NCBI GenBank assembly: GCA_946186505.1
Contig: CAMHNI010000012.1
Span: forward strand, 1-64,000
Length of the DNA stretch: 64,000 nucleotides
Direction: 5' to 3'
Origin: an uncultured Prevotellaceae bacterium
GTDB lineage: Bacteria > Bacteroidota > Bacteroidia > Bacteroidales > Bacteroidaceae
Under the pieces are notes generated by a model. It saw nothing but the letters and a program-made list of their open reading frames with translations. It did no database searches and had not been told where the DNA came from. Numbering within the stretch: the first letter of the stretch is position 1; each line of letters begins with the position of its first letter. This document shows, piece by piece, positions 44,341 through 54,424 of the stretch. The position numbers and the translations under genes are program-made.

Positions 44341-44366
44341 GACGTGACAGATGCCACAAAAGTTGC
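44341..44366 (-). promoter_or_regulatory. Candidate ECF-sigma promoter of the PspC/sigma operon
   Basis: Minus strand GCAAC (44362-44366), 17 bp, CGTC (44341-44344), like AAC/CGTC-type ECF promoters, 36 bp before the first gene of the operon that encodes an ECF sigma factor. No TTTG/TAnnTTTG pair was found here, which supports autoregulation. Confidence 0.45.
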
Positions 44367-44399
44367 AAACTTTGAGAAAAAATGCAATTTGGTGATAAG

Positions 44400-44424
44400 G
44401 GAGTTCTCCGCTGCGGAGAACTCC
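44400..44424 (-). terminator. Hairpin downstream of the first GH51 gene
   Basis: A 10-bp perfect stem GGAGTTCTCC/GGAGAACTCC with a 5-nt loop begins about 40 nt after the GH51 stop on the minus strand. There is no immediate T run, so it may be a terminator or an mRNA-end stabiliser. Confidence 0.5.
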
Positions 44425-44465
44425 TTGAAGTTAGGTGATTGCGAAACTAAAAAACTTTATTTGTC

Positions 44466-46058
44466 TTACCTGATGCTCAGCACAATGATTGACTTGGCGG
44501 GCACCTGGATGGTGAGCGTGTTTTTCTTCAGCTTGGCATTCTTGAAGGGCTGGGGCGACACGACCGCCGGGTGCTGGAAATCGTTGAAGTCATCGACTTT
44601 CTTCGAAGTGAGGATCTCGCCGCTGACGCTCTTTGCCTGATAGCCGTCGAGACTGAAGTTGGTGGTCTGGTCCTTGTCGAGACTGACATTGGTGATAGCC
44701 AGCACCAGGCTGCCGTCAGTGGTCTTAGCGGCAGAAGCCGAGAGCATGGGGCAGGGGCGGTAGCCGGCATCCTTGGAATCCTCTTTCTGCTTGAAGTAGG
44801 CCTTGCTCACCTGGATGGTCTCAGTGGGCAGGTCAACAGGCAGGTAGGTGGCTTCCTGGAACGGTGTGTACATCTTAAAAACATGGTAGGTCGGCGTGAG
44901 CACCATGTGTCCTGTGCCCTCCTGGTCGGTCAAGATCATCGACTGCAGCACGTTCACAATCTGTGCGATGTTTGCCATCTTTACACGGTCGGTATATTTG
45001 TGGAACACGTTCAGTGACAGCGCAGCCACGAAGGCATCGCGCAGGGCGTTTTGCTGATACAGGTGGCCGCTGACAGTGCCGGGCTCCTCGTCCCACCAGG
45101 TGCCCCACTCATCGACGAGCAGGCCGACTTTGCCATCGGGGTCTTTCTCGTCCATGATGGCCTTGTGCTTCTTGATGACCTCCTCAATCTCCAGGCATTT
45201 GCCCAGAGCCCAATAATACTGGTCGTTGTCGAACTTCGTGGCCGAACCCTTCGGTCCGTCCCAGCCTGAGCAGGTATAATAATGTAGGGAAACACCCTGC
45301 ATGCGGTTGCCAATCTTGTCCATCAGCACCTCCGTCCACTTATAGTCATAGTCCGAGGCACCACTGCCGATGCGGTAGAGCTTGTTGCCGGTATAGTCGC
45401 GCAGGTAGGTGTTGAACTTACGGAACTCGTCAGAGTAGTATTCTGGTGTCATGTTACCACCGCAGCCCCAGGCCTCGTTGCCGATGCCGAAATACTTCAC
45501 ATGCCAAGCCTTTTCACGACCGTTCTGACGACGCAGACGGGCCATTGGTGTATCGCCGTCGCTGGTCATATACTCCACCCACTGGGCCATCTCCTTCACC
45601 GTGCCTGAACCGACATTTCCGCTGATGTAAGGTTCGCAGTCCAACATCTCGCAGAGGTTCAGGAACTCATGCGTACCGAAGGAGTTGTCCTCGATAGTGC
45701 CGCCCCAGTTGTTGTTGCGCAGTGACGGACGCTGGTCCTTCGGGCCGATGCCGTCCATCCAGTGGTAGTCATCGGCAAAACAGCCGCCCGGCCAGCGTAG
45801 CACGGGCACCTTCAGTGCCTTCAGTGCCTCGAACACATCCTTGCGGTAGCCCTTGATGTTGGGAATCTTGGAGTCCTCGCCCACCCAGAGTCCGCCGTAG
45901 ATGCAGGTGCCGAGGTGTTCAGAGAACTGTCCGTAGATCTCACGGTTAATCTTGGCTCCCGCCTGGTCAGCGTGAACCGTTGCCTTGACGCTCTCGCCTG
46001 CTGAGGCGGCAGCGGTAATGGCCAGTGTGAAGGCCGTAGTCAGAATTGTTTTTTTCAT
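44466..46058 (-). CDS. Secreted GH51 alpha-L-arabinofuranosidase
   Basis: Removes terminal arabinofuranose from arabinoxylan or arabinan. 530 residues with a signal peptide (ending AAASA). GH51 hallmarks: [31 protein letters not shown], acid/base Glu195 in [11 protein letters not shown] and nucleophile Glu317 in [12 protein letters not shown]-terminal beta domain from about 430 ends with [13 protein letters not shown]. Length is standard for the catalytic plus beta-sandwich arrangement. It has its own promoter, divergent from the giant gene at 46294. Confidence 0.95.
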   Translation of the reverse strand: MKKTILTTAFTLAITAAASAGESVKATVHADQAGAKINREIYGQFSEHLGTCIYGGLWVGEDSKIPNIKGYRKDVFEALKALKVPVLRWPGGCFADDYHWMDGIGPKDQRPSLRNNNWGGTIEDNSFGTHEFLNLCEMLDCEPYISGNVGSGTVKEMAQWVEYMTSDGDTPMARLRRQNGREKAWHVKYFGIGNEAWGCGGNMTPEYYSDEFRKFNTYLRDYTGNKLYRIGSGASDYDYKWTEVLMDKIGNRMQGVSLHYYTCSGWDGPKGSATKFDNDQYYWALGKCLEIEEVIKKHKAIMDEKDPDGKVGLLVDEWGTWWDEEPGTVSGHLYQQNALRDAFVAALSLNVFHKYTDRVKMANIAQIVNVLQSMILTDQEGTGHMVLTPTYHVFKMYTPFQEATYLPVDLPTETIQVSKAYFKQKEDSKDAGYRPCPMLSASAAKTTDGSLVLAITNVSLDKDQTTNFSLDGYQAKSVSGEILTSKKVDDFNDFQHPAVVSPQPFKNAKLKKNTLTIQVPAKSIIVLSIR

Positions 46059-46088
46059 TGTCTTAGGGTGTTATTGCATACTTCGGCG

Positions 46089-46119
46089 CAAAGTTACGAA
46101 AAAACGAGGAAAATGCAAA
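46089..46119 (-). promoter_or_regulatory. Promoter of the first GH51 gene
   Basis: Minus strand TTTG (46116-46119), 19 bp, TAACTTTG (46089-46096), consensus Bacteroidetes promoter about 30 bp upstream of the GH51 ATG. Confidence 0.8.
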
Positions 46120-46211
46120 AGGAAAACTCGTTTTTCTTTTGCTATTCCGAGTACTCCATCCTTAAATCCGTCCATAAATTCCGCTGTTGTAAAACTTTTC
46201 ATGTTAAAATG

Positions 46212-46242
46212 TTTGTTGTTTCAAAAAAATAACGTATATTTG
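46212..46242 (+). promoter_or_regulatory. Promoter of the giant surface-protein gene
   Basis: TTTG (46212-46215), 19 bp, TATATTTG (46235-46242): consensus promoter, about 45 nt from predicted start to the ATG at 46294. Confidence 0.82.
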
Positions 46243-46293
46243 CACGCGAAACCTGAAATTAAGTGTAATTACTATTAACTAATTATTATTTAT

Positions 46294-49200
46294 ATGAGAA
46301 AATTTAGACTTTTAATGGTTTTCCTCTCATTATTGGGGGGAGTGATTTCTGTTAAAGCGCAGACAGATGTCACGGCAACGTACCTAAAAAATGCGGATTT
46401 TGCCTCAGGTGAACCTATTGATAATGGTGTGTGTACCTATGGCGCTGACATGGATGGTAATCATACAACGTATCATGGCCCTCAAGCCATTCCCGAGTGG
46501 ACTAATGCAAGTGTTGGTTATGAAGCAAATGGTTATGCCAATTGTGCACTTGCAAGTGGCGTGTTTGCTTATGGTGGAACTCCTTGGCTTGCTGGTTCTG
46601 GAAATGTTGCACCTGCTACCGGCCCCGATGGCAATGCCGGTCAGGCAGCAGGTCTTTGCGCAGTATGGAGTGCAAGCATTCAATACACTCAAGCTGTAGA
46701 ACTCCCTGCAGGTAGTTACACGATAAGGTTCAAGGTGTACAATACCACAACAGGTAACGGAAATAGTTCCGGTGTAATCAATGCAGACCTTTTTGGCTTT
46801 GTGGAAAACGGTGGGACAACTCACTATGCCCCGAACAACACATTTGCCATTGGACAGTGGTCAACCGTTGCGGTAAGCTTTACTTTAAAGGAGAAAACTG
46901 CCGGTAAGATTTCGATGGGTTATGCTGCTGCCAATGCTGGCAGTGGCGCAATGCCTCACCTGTTCGTTGACAACGTGCAGATCCTGATGAACTCAAAAGT
47001 TAAAGACTGTACCGATATGGTGAATGCCACAGGATGGGTAGGTGTTAATGATGGTTATCATGGTGGTGCAATCAATACTGCACGACAATATGGCGACAAG
47101 AGCGTAGGCCGTCACATGTACCAGACTGTCGCCGGATTGGATAAAGGTACGTATGAATTGGCTCTCTATTGTATCTCCCAGAAGGAATGGAATGGTACTC
47201 TTGCAAAGGATGCAGGCGATGTAGCCTATGTGTTTGCTGACAATGGCAAATACGAACTCAAGGAATGGGTTAACGCACGTGCACGTGCTGGCTATCCAGG
47301 TGACGAAAACTTAGGAATTTACACCATCAGTGGTGTAGAGGTGACAGAAGACGGAACTTTGACGATTGGTATGGGTCTCAACAAGGCTGACTTGGCCGAA
47401 TGGCACCATATACAGATTAAGTCACTTGTCCGCACGAACATTGACCTCTCTGACTTAGTTCAGGGATATTTGTCTGCTCTCTCTACAGCTAAGGAAATCG
47501 CTGCAAAGACAGACAAGATGGCAACTGCCAGCAGACAAAATGTAATAGACGCTATTGATACGTACGATGAGGGAAAAGTTGATAAAGGAGATGCTGATGC
47601 TTTGGAGACAGCAATTGAATCACTGGAAGAAGCCGTTAAAAAGGCAAACATTTCCCTCGCCAGCTATGCCACCATCGCCAATGGCTCAATTCCCAATGAC
47701 AAAATTGATGGCTGGGTATGCGAAAACAAAAATGAATTTCGTGTCAACACTTGGTCAACAGAAAGTGGTCCTAACTTAGATGGGGCAACACGAGGCCTCT
47801 ATGATGGAACAGGAATGGTAGTTCCGTTCATCGAGAACTGGGTAGCTCAAGGTAGTTACCTCGGTGCGGGCAAAGTGTATTACAAACTTGAGGGTCTGGA
47901 ACCAGGTGAGACGTTTTATGCACAGGCCCTCGTTCGTTCTTACAACGAGAAGGACAGCAATGCACCCAATGGTCCCAACTTCTTTATTAATGACGTGACG
48001 ACAAGCCTCTCTGCCGCCGGTATAACATTCCCCTATAACAGCATGTCGGGTATCTTTGCAACATTAGGTAATACCGCTACAATTGGCTCAGATGGTACTT
48101 TGAAACTTGGCGTTGATATTGCCAATGACCGTAACTACAACTGGGTAGCCTTCAAGGACGTGCGCATCATGACCATTCCTGATGCTATTGCCTATCTGGT
48201 CAATGAGGCTGAGGCACTGAGTGACAGACTGTACTCATCTGATGCAAAGGCCATCTTGAAGAGTGCGATTGACGCCAACCAAAGCGGAACGGACGAAGTC
48301 GCTATTAAAAATCTTCGGGAAGCTATGGGTAGGGCTGTCATTGCCAATCGCGTCACCTTCACAGGCTCATACTATGTGCAGAACGCCGAATCAGGCAAGT
48401 ATATGGCTGCTGGCCATGACTGGGGTACTCGCGGTATCGTGAACGTGACTGGCCTCGACCTGACCCTCGCTGCTAACAACACAACTCGCACCGTGACCTT
48501 CGACTCACAGGTTTCAAACGGCGGAGACAGCCATTTCTTTGGCAGCAACCTTTACATGGATAGTGGAGCATTCGGCTGGATTATCGAACAGATGGGTGAA
48601 GACACCTACAGCATCAGTAACGGTGGTCAGTATGTGGGAGTCGATGCTGATGACAATCTCGTTATGACTAACACCCCCGTGGCTTGGAAATTCCGCACTT
48701 TCAATGACCGTATTGCAGACTTGGCCGAGGCTTCCGGGAACAATGGCGTGGATGCTACTTTCTTGCTGAAGGATCCCAATTTCGGGCGTAATGACCTGCG
48801 TGTCAGTGCGTGGACGCAGACGGGTGTCAAGAACCTCAGTGGCGGTAATAACGTCAACAACTGTGCAGAGTCTTACCACTCAGCATTTAACATCAGCCAG
48901 ACTGTTAAGGGTGCCCCCACTGGTATCTACCAGCTGAAAGCACAGGGCTTCTACAGTCCAGCTGAAGGCACAAACGAGGATGCACCATTATTATATATTA
49001 ACGATGAGAGTGTGCTCCTTCTTAAAAAGACTGGCAGCGAAGGATCTATGGAGGCTGTGTCTGAGTCGTTCAGCAATGGTCTCTATGATGAGAAGAGTGT
49101 TGATTGCAAAGTGACAGGTGATATTACGGTCGGAATCAGGGGTACAGCCACCCAGCAGTGGGTCATCTTCGACAACTTCCGTCTGACCTACTACGGTCCG

Positions 49201-52200
49201 ATTCCTGCTGACGAGTCGTTGATGGAGCCTGTACTTGCCACGGCTAACAAGCTGGCTGCCGATGACAACAAGACAGAGGGCAAGGAGGATCTGAATAAGG
49301 CCATCACAGCCGCAAGTGCAGCCTATTTCAACAGTAATTCATACACCTATGACGACTTTAAGGCAGAGGTTGACAAGCTTCAGGCTGCTATCGATGTGTT
49401 CAGAAAGCTTTACAACGTTGCCTTTAACGGTGAATATTATATCCAGAACGCCACCTCAGGCAAGTATATGGCTGCCGGTCATGACTGGGGTACACGTGGT
49501 ATTGTGAATGAGATGGGCCTCAACCTGACTCTCGCTGCTGATAAGAATACCAATAAGGTAAGCTTTGACTCACAGGTTTCCAACGGCGGAAACAGTCACT
49601 TCCTGAACGAAGGCCTCTACATGGACGGCGCTGCCGACCAGTGGTACGTTGAGAAGATGGGCGAAGACACGTATAGCATCAGTAACAACAACGGCCCACA
49701 GTATATTGGTGTGGATGGCGATGACAACCTGGTGCTGGTGGGATCGCCCGTGGCATGGAAGTTTGTCAAGGCTGCAGACGTTCTCGCAGCCCGTATGGCA
49801 ACAATGGACGCTGCTACACCCGACAACGGCGTTGACGTGACGTTCCTGCTGAAGAACCCGAATTTCAACCGCAACGACCAGCGTGTCAGCGGTTGGGCTG
49901 TTAGCGAAGACTGCACGAACAAGAATCTCAATGGTGGTAACAACGTGAACAACTGTGCTGAGTCTTATCACTCAACATTTACCATCAGCCAGACGCTCAA
50001 CAATGTTCCTGACGGCGTTTACGGCATGAAGGCCCAGGGCTTCTTCCGTCAGGATGGAACCAATGCGGAAGCTAAGCCTGTATTCTTCATCAACGACGCA
50101 ACTCAGGCCATAGCTCTGAGGAGCGGCAGTGAGAATAGTATGTCTGAGGCCTCCGAGTCATTCACTGCAGGCAAGTACGACATGACTAACGACATCAAGT
50201 GTACGGTGAGCAACGGTACATTGACGGTCGGTGTCAAGGGAACAGCCGCCAGCCAGTGGGTCATCTTCGACAACTTCCGTCTGACCTACTACGGACCTGA
50301 CAAGAGTAAGCTGGGTGACCTCCTTGCCACTGCCAAGGAACTGGCTGCCGACGTCAACAAGCCTGAGGGCAAAGAGGCATTGAATACTGCCATCGCATCG
50401 GCCCAGACTGTCTATGACAGCAGCGAGGCTCCGAGCCTTAGCGTATTCGAAGGCGAGGTCAAGAATCTTGAGGATGCCATTGAGGCGTTCAAGAAGACCA
50501 ACCGCACACCGTTCACAGGTGTATATTATGTGCAGAACGCCACCTCAGGCATGTATATGTCTGCCGGCCACAACTGGGGCACACGCGGTATCGTTGACGA
50601 GACAGGTCTCGACCTGACCCTCAAGGCAGACTCCAAGACCAACGAGGTGACCTTCGAGTCACAGGTGTTCAACGGCCAGGACAAGCACTTCCTGAACGAT
50701 GGTCTCTTTATGGACGGTGCTACATTTAACTGGAGTATCGGCAAGATGAGTGGTGACACTTACAACATCAGCGACGGCAAGAAGTTTATCGGCGTGGACA
50801 AGGACAACAACCTGACGCTGGTTGACTCGCCCGTGGCTTGGAAGTTTGTCACTGTGGCCGACCGTAAGGCATCGCTCGATGAGGCTACAGCCGACGATCC
50901 TGTAGATGCTACCTTCCTGCTGAAGGGCAGCAACTTCGGTCGTAACGACCAGCGCGTAAAGACATGGGAGCAGACGGGTGTCAAAAATCTCAGTGGTGGT
51001 AATGACGTCAACAACTGTGCAGAGTCCTTCCACTCACCCTTCACCCTGAGCCAGACGCTTAGCGAGATGCCAATCGGCATCTACGAACTGAAAGTGCAGG
51101 GATTCTATCGTCAGGACGGCGATGTGTCGGAGGATGCTCCTGTATTCTTCATGAACAGCGAGACGCAGCCCGTCTCTCTGAGGACGGGTACTGAAAACGA
51201 CATGAAGGCTGTTTCCGAAGCGTTCACCGCAGGCTTGTACGACATGGAAGAGCCTATCACATGCACAGTAACAGACGGTACGATCAAGGTCGGTATCAAG
51301 GGGACAGCCGAGAACCAGTGGGTCATCTTCGACAACTTCCGTCTGTTATTCTACGGACTGGCCGAGGAAGATATTACTGAACCGCCAGTGGCACATAAGG
51401 ATCTTGTCTATACTGGCGAGCCTCAGGTACTCATCACTGCAGGTAGTCACGAGGTGGGTCAGGTGCAGTACTCGACCGACAAGGAGAACTGGTCAACGGA
51501 GTTGCCTACAGCTACCAGTGCCGGCACCCACAGCGTATGGTATCGCGTGGTGGACGAGAACGGCATGCCTTTGCTCTCTGTGAAGAGAATCAATGTCAGA
51601 ATTGCACCTGCCAGCGTTCCCAAGCTCTTCGACGTGAAGATTGCTGAAACGGAGTACACTTACGACGGTACAGCCAAGGAACCCGAAGTCACTGTGACAG
51701 GTGGCATTGGAAAACTGACGGAAGGTACGGACTACGTCATATCCTATGAAGACAATACGCATGCAGGTACTGCCAAGGCCGTCGTTACCGGTCAGGGCAA
51801 CTACGGTGGCATGATCGCCCTGCCGTTCAACATTGCCAAGCTGCAGCTGACATCGTTTGTACTGACAGACACACTGCTGGTATTTAACGAGAAGGAACAG
51901 GTTGTCGGTGCTGACAGCGTTATGGCTGGTGAGATGATGGTTCCGGCCGATGCCTACACCCTCAGCGGCAACGCCCAGGCTGCAGTGGGCATCTATACCG
52001 TGACCCTCACGGCCAACGACGACTCTAACTTCGATGGCGAACTTACCGCAGAGTTTGAAATCATAGGCAGTCCTATCGATGTCTGCGACATGACGCTCGA
52101 GACCTATCAGTTCATCTACAACGGTAAGGAGAACAAGCCCGGCATCATTGCGATGCTCGGTGACGTACAGCTGACTGAGGGTGTTGACTACACAATAAGC

Positions 52201-52935
52201 TTTGCGGACAACATCAACGCCGGTACTGCCACGGCCATCATCCATGGTATAGGTAACTACTCCGGCACAAAGGAGGCACAGTTCACCATTACACAGGGAC
52301 AGGGAAGCCTTGACATGCTGAACAAGGAAGTCAGCGTAGAGTATGGCGGTACACCAATCACTGTGAAGCCCATCGTGCTCCTTGGCGACGGTACCATCCG
52401 CTATACATCGAGCAACGAGGCTGTGGCCAGTGTGAACTACTACACAGGTGAGATTACCATCAACAGCGTCGGTCAGACGACTATCACTATCAAGATGAGC
52501 AGTACGTCTAACGCCACCGCTGCCTCTACAAGCTATGTCCTGACAGTGACACCAGCTGACGCATCGTTGGTTAACATGGTGAGACTGGGTGTGGGTTACG
52601 GTATGCCGTCATTCCAGGTTTCGACCTACCGTGAGACACTGGTTGAGGGCAAGGACTACACGCTGAGCTTCAGAGATCCTCAGGGCCACGCAGTAACGGA
52701 GACCGAGATACTGGCAGCACCCGGAGCATACGTCGCAGTGGCAACCCTGAAGGGTAACTTCGAAGGTACCTGCGAGTTGGAGTTCACGGTGTTAGAAATG
52801 CCGACAGGTATTGGTACTGTTAACGGTGACGGCAGCGACGGTCCTGTCCGCTACGACATGCAAGGACGCCGTGTTCAGAAGAGCCATCGTGGAATGGTCA
52901 TCGAGAACGGTAAGAAACGCTACATCAAGAAATAA
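46294..52935 (+). CDS. Giant secreted repeat protein with sorting-type C-terminus
   Basis: 2213 residues; signal peptide (about 1-22, ending VKAQ). Carbohydrate-binding-like beta domains (about 24-390; TATYLKNADF is shared with the start of the 1228-residue protein at 59366) are followed by a helical FIVAR-like spacer (about 390-450) and another beta domain. Three long repeats begin at residues 689, 1044 and 1407, each with a YYVQNAxSGKYMxAGHxWGTRG module, a beta-sandwich ending NQWVIFDNFRL and a helical spacer. From about 1690, Ig/MBG-like domains (YDGTAKEPEVTV, YNGKENKPGI) lead to a C-terminal tail DMQGRRVQ...NGKKRYIKK of the type seen on Bacteroidetes sorted proteins. Probably a surface adhesin or glycan binder; no catalytic motif seen. 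Confidence 0.85.
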   Translation: MRKFRLLMVFLSLLGGVISVKAQTDVTATYLKNADFASGEPIDNGVCTYGADMDGNHTTYHGPQAIPEWTNASVGYEANGYANCALASGVFAYGGTPWLAGSGNVAPATGPDGNAGQAAGLCAVWSASIQYTQAVELPAGSYTIRFKVYNTTTGNGNSSGVINADLFGFVENGGTTHYAPNNTFAIGQWSTVAVSFTLKEKTAGKISMGYAAANAGSGAMPHLFVDNVQILMNSKVKDCTDMVNATGWVGVNDGYHGGAINTARQYGDKSVGRHMYQTVAGLDKGTYELALYCISQKEWNGTLAKDAGDVAYVFADNGKYELKEWVNARARAGYPGDENLGIYTISGVEVTEDGTLTIGMGLNKADLAEWHHIQIKSLVRTNIDLSDLVQGYLSALSTAKEIAAKTDKMATASRQNVIDAIDTYDEGKVDKGDADALETAIESLEEAVKKANISLASYATIANGSIPNDKIDGWVCENKNEFRVNTWSTESGPNLDGATRGLYDGTGMVVPFIENWVAQGSYLGAGKVYYKLEGLEPGETFYAQALVRSYNEKDSNAPNGPNFFINDVTTSLSAAGITFPYNSMSGIFATLGNTATIGSDGTLKLGVDIANDRNYNWVAFKDVRIMTIPDAIAYLVNEAEALSDRLYSSDAKAILKSAIDANQSGTDEVAIKNLREAMGRAVIANRVTFTGSYYVQNAESGKYMAAGHDWGTRGIVNVTGLDLTLAANNTTRTVTFDSQVSNGGDSHFFGSNLYMDSGAFGWIIEQMGEDTYSISNGGQYVGVDADDNLVMTNTPVAWKFRTFNDRIADLAEASGNNGVDATFLLKDPNFGRNDLRVSAWTQTGVKNLSGGNNVNNCAESYHSAFNISQTVKGAPTGIYQLKAQGFYSPAEGTNEDAPLLYINDESVLLLKKTGSEGSMEAVSESFSNGLYDEKSVDCKVTGDITVGIRGTATQQWVIFDNFRLTYYGPIPADESLMEPVLATANKLAADDNKTEGKEDLNKAITAASAAYFNSNSYTYDDFKAEVDKLQAAIDVFRKLYNVAFNGEYYIQNATSGKYMAAGHDWGTRGIVNEMGLNLTLAADKNTNKVSFDSQVSNGGNSHFLNEGLYMDGAADQWYVEKMGEDTYSISNNNGPQYIGVDGDDNLVLVGSPVAWKFVKAADVLAARMATMDAATPDNGVDVTFLLKNPNFNRNDQRVSGWAVSEDCTNKNLNGGNNVNNCAESYHSTFTISQTLNNVPDGVYGMKAQGFFRQDGTNAEAKPVFFINDATQAIALRSGSENSMSEASESFTAGKYDMTNDIKCTVSNGTLTVGVKGTAASQWVIFDNFRLTYYGPDKSKLGDLLATAKELAADVNKPEGKEALNTAIASAQTVYDSSEAPSLSVFEGEVKNLEDAIEAFKKTNRTPFTGVYYVQNATSGMYMSAGHNWGTRGIVDETGLDLTLKADSKTNEVTFESQVFNGQDKHFLNDGLFMDGATFNWSIGKMSGDTYNISDGKKFIGVDKDNNLTLVDSPVAWKFVTVADRKASLDEATADDPVDATFLLKGSNFGRNDQRVKTWEQTGVKNLSGGNDVNNCAESFHSPFTLSQTLSEMPIGIYELKVQGFYRQDGDVSEDAPVFFMNSETQPVSLRTGTENDMKAVSEAFTAGLYDMEEPITCTVTDGTIKVGIKGTAENQWVIFDNFRLLFYGLAEEDITEPPVAHKDLVYTGEPQVLITAGSHEVGQVQYSTDKENWSTELPTATSAGTHSVWYRVVDENGMPLLSVKRINVRIAPASVPKLFDVKIAETEYTYDGTAKEPEVTVTGGIGKLTEGTDYVISYEDNTHAGTAKAVVTGQGNYGGMIALPFNIAKLQLTSFVLTDTLLVFNEKEQVVGADSVMAGEMMVPADAYTLSGNAQAAVGIYTVTLTANDDSNFDGELTAEFEIIGSPIDVCDMTLETYQFIYNGKENKPGIIAMLGDVQLTEGVDYTISFADNINAGTATAIIHGIGNYSGTKEAQFTITQGQGSLDMLNKEVSVEYGGTPITVKPIVLLGDGTIRYTSSNEAVASVNYYTGEITINSVGQTTITIKMSSTSNATAASTSYVLTVTPADASLVNMVRLGVGYGMPSFQVSTYRETLVEGKDYTLSFRDPQGHAVTETEILAAPGAYVAVATLKGNFEGTCELEFTVLEMPTGIGTVNGDGSDGPVRYDMQGRRVQKSHRGMVIENGKKRYIKK
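48358..51353 (+). repeat. Three tandem ~1.07-kb coding repeats
   Basis: In-frame repeats start at 48358, 49423 and 50512 (periods 1065 and 1089 bp); the third lacks the trailing helical spacer and ends near 51353. Conserved landmarks per unit are AGHxWGTRGIV, NxxNNCAESxHSxF and WVIFDNFRL. DNA identity looks high enough for recombination, so copy number may vary between strains. Confidence 0.88.
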
Positions 52936-52953
52936 TTAAGTTCCTCACATTTC

Positions 52954-52987
52954 AAAGGCGGCAAACCGAAGAGGTTTGCCGCCTTTT
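52954..52987 (+). terminator. Rho-independent terminator after the giant gene
   Basis: A perfect 14-bp stem AAAGGCGGCAAACC (52954-52967) pairs with 52973-52986 around a 5-nt loop and ends in TTTT, 18 nt after the stop codon at 52935. It also lies just before the TlpA-like gene and may insulate it. Confidence 0.88.
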
Positions 52988-53002
52988 CGACCTCCAAACA
53001 TT

Positions 53003-54073
53003 ATGAACAAACATTTTTTATCAGCCATGATACTGACACTGGTCAGTATGACGGTAGCAGCACAAGCTCAAAATAATTATACCATTAGCGGCGACCTGTC
53101 AGTAATGACCAGTAAGATTGCCATCCCCGTGAAGGCCGACACGGTGTATATCCTGAATGACTCCACGATGATTACGCCCGCAGGACAGCAACAGGAGAAA
53201 TACGCTGTGAGGGACGGAAAGTTCGAAATTAGCGGCAGTGTCAGCCGACCCATTTATTCGAACCTCATGGTACAGTTGGAGATAGACTATCAGGGACAAA
53301 AGCGTAAGACGATGCAGCCCGTTCCTTTTATTCTCGAACCCGGCAATATCGTGCTGGATAGTGACTGGGTGCTGTTAAAGGGGACACCGCTCAACGATGC
53401 AAGCATTGCAATGTGTGAAAAGCTGAATAAGCTGGCTGAGGCTAATGAGAACGAAAAGCTGAAACAGGAAGCCACCAGCTTCGTGAAGTTGCATGCAGCC
53501 GACCCAGCCTCCATCTTCGTCATTATGCAGGCGACTAATTTCATGAACGCAAAGGACATTCTGAAATTGCTGGAACTGTGCAGCGAGGACATGCAGCATA
53601 CCAACACCAACCTCGCCTTGATAAGGGATCGTCTGTTCAAGGAAGCCAATTCGCCTCAGCAGGGCGACAAGTTCACGGACTTCGCCGTGGAGTATGAGGG
53701 CAAGACCACCCGCTTCAGTGACTACGTGGGCAAAGGGCAATATGTGCTCGTAGATTTCTGGGCCTCATGGTGCGGCCCTTGCCGTGGTGAGATTCCCAAC
53801 CTCATCGCTGCCTTTAATAAATATAAGGAAAAGGGACTTCTGGTGCTCGGCGTTGCTGCATGGGACAAGCCCGAGGACACGAAGAAGGCCATCGCTGAAG
53901 AGCAGATTCCCTATCCGCAGATCATCAACTCGCAGCGCATAGCTACCGATGCCTACGGCATCAGCGGTATCCCTGAAATCATCCTTTTCGCTCCCGACGG
54001 CACCATCCTGGCCCGAGGACTGCGTGGTGCGAACATCGAAAAGAAACTCGCAGAAGTTCTTGGCGAAAAATAA
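53003..54073 (+). CDS. TlpA/ResA-like periplasmic thioredoxin-fold protein
   Basis: 356 residues from the ATG at 53003 (signal peptide MNKHFLSAMILTLVSMTVAAQA; a longer frame starts inside the terminator and was rejected). An N-terminal DUF4369-like beta domain (about 22-130) and helical linker precede a thioredoxin/AhpC-TSA domain (about 215-356) with redox motif WASWCGPCRGE and the cis-Pro region GISGIPEIILFAPDG. It likely reduces or isomerises disulfides in the periplasm. No own consensus promoter was seen in the short gap. Confidence 0.92.
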   Translation: MNKHFLSAMILTLVSMTVAAQAQNNYTISGDLSVMTSKIAIPVKADTVYILNDSTMITPAGQQQEKYAVRDGKFEISGSVSRPIYSNLMVQLEIDYQGQKRKTMQPVPFILEPGNIVLDSDWVLLKGTPLNDASIAMCEKLNKLAEANENEKLKQEATSFVKLHAADPASIFVIMQATNFMNAKDILKLLELCSEDMQHTNTNLALIRDRLFKEANSPQQGDKFTDFAVEYEGKTTRFSDYVGKGQYVLVDFWASWCGPCRGEIPNLIAAFNKYKEKGLLVLGVAAWDKPEDTKKAIAEEQIPYPQIINSQRIATDAYGISGIPEIILFAPDGTILARGLRGANIEKKLAEVLGEK

Positions 54074-54096
54074 CGACCTGGGGCATACTCTTCTGA

Positions 54097-54320
54097 AACA
54101 CGGCCCTGTGTTTAGATCAGCAAGGCGTGGCAACCCTGACCGATGATGACCGTGAGGCACTGAATAAGTATATCGTCATGCACGAGCAGCTGGAAATTGA
54201 CGTCAGTCAATGGCTGTCCTTGATTCCGTTGGCTGCGACCGCATCCTGCGTGACATCTATCTGGCACGTCAGTTCTATCAGTCCATCAACGAGGAAAGTT
54301 CAACTAAAACCATTTATTAA
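54097..54320 (+). pseudogene. Frameshifted coding remnant, family unknown
   Basis: Two adjacent open stretches read as one protein if the frame shifts near 54206-54212: first ATLTDDDREALNKYIVMHEQ followed by LEIDVSQ, then AVLDSVGCDRILRDIYLARQ followed by FYQSINEESSTK ending at TAA (54318-54320). Amino-acid composition of both halves is protein-like, no ribosome-binding site is evident, and no family was recognised. Probably a decayed gene; a sequencing error is the alternative. Confidence 0.4.
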
Positions 54321-54387
54321 CCAATGCAACCATTCGCTTAAAATCCTCATCTAAGAAGAGAAAGGGATTGAAATAAACAGCAAAGTG

Positions 54388-54418
54388 TTTGGCAGTTTGG
54401 AGGATTATTATATTTTTG
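54388..54418 (+). promoter_or_regulatory. Orphan consensus promoter in a 680-bp gap
   Basis: TTTG (54388-54391), 19 bp, TATTTTTG (54411-54418), a perfect consensus match, with the next start codon 335 bp away at 54753. It may produce a long leader or a separate small RNA. Confidence 0.6.
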
Positions 54419-54424
54419 TATCGC

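Noticed and set aside
52976..53002. Upstream start for the TlpA-like gene
   Set aside because: It would begin inside the terminator stem and put a Pro-rich stretch before the signal peptide.
54127..54354. 75-residue plus-strand open frame as an intact gene
   Set aside because: Its second half is less protein-like than the alternative frame; treated as a frameshifted remnant instead.
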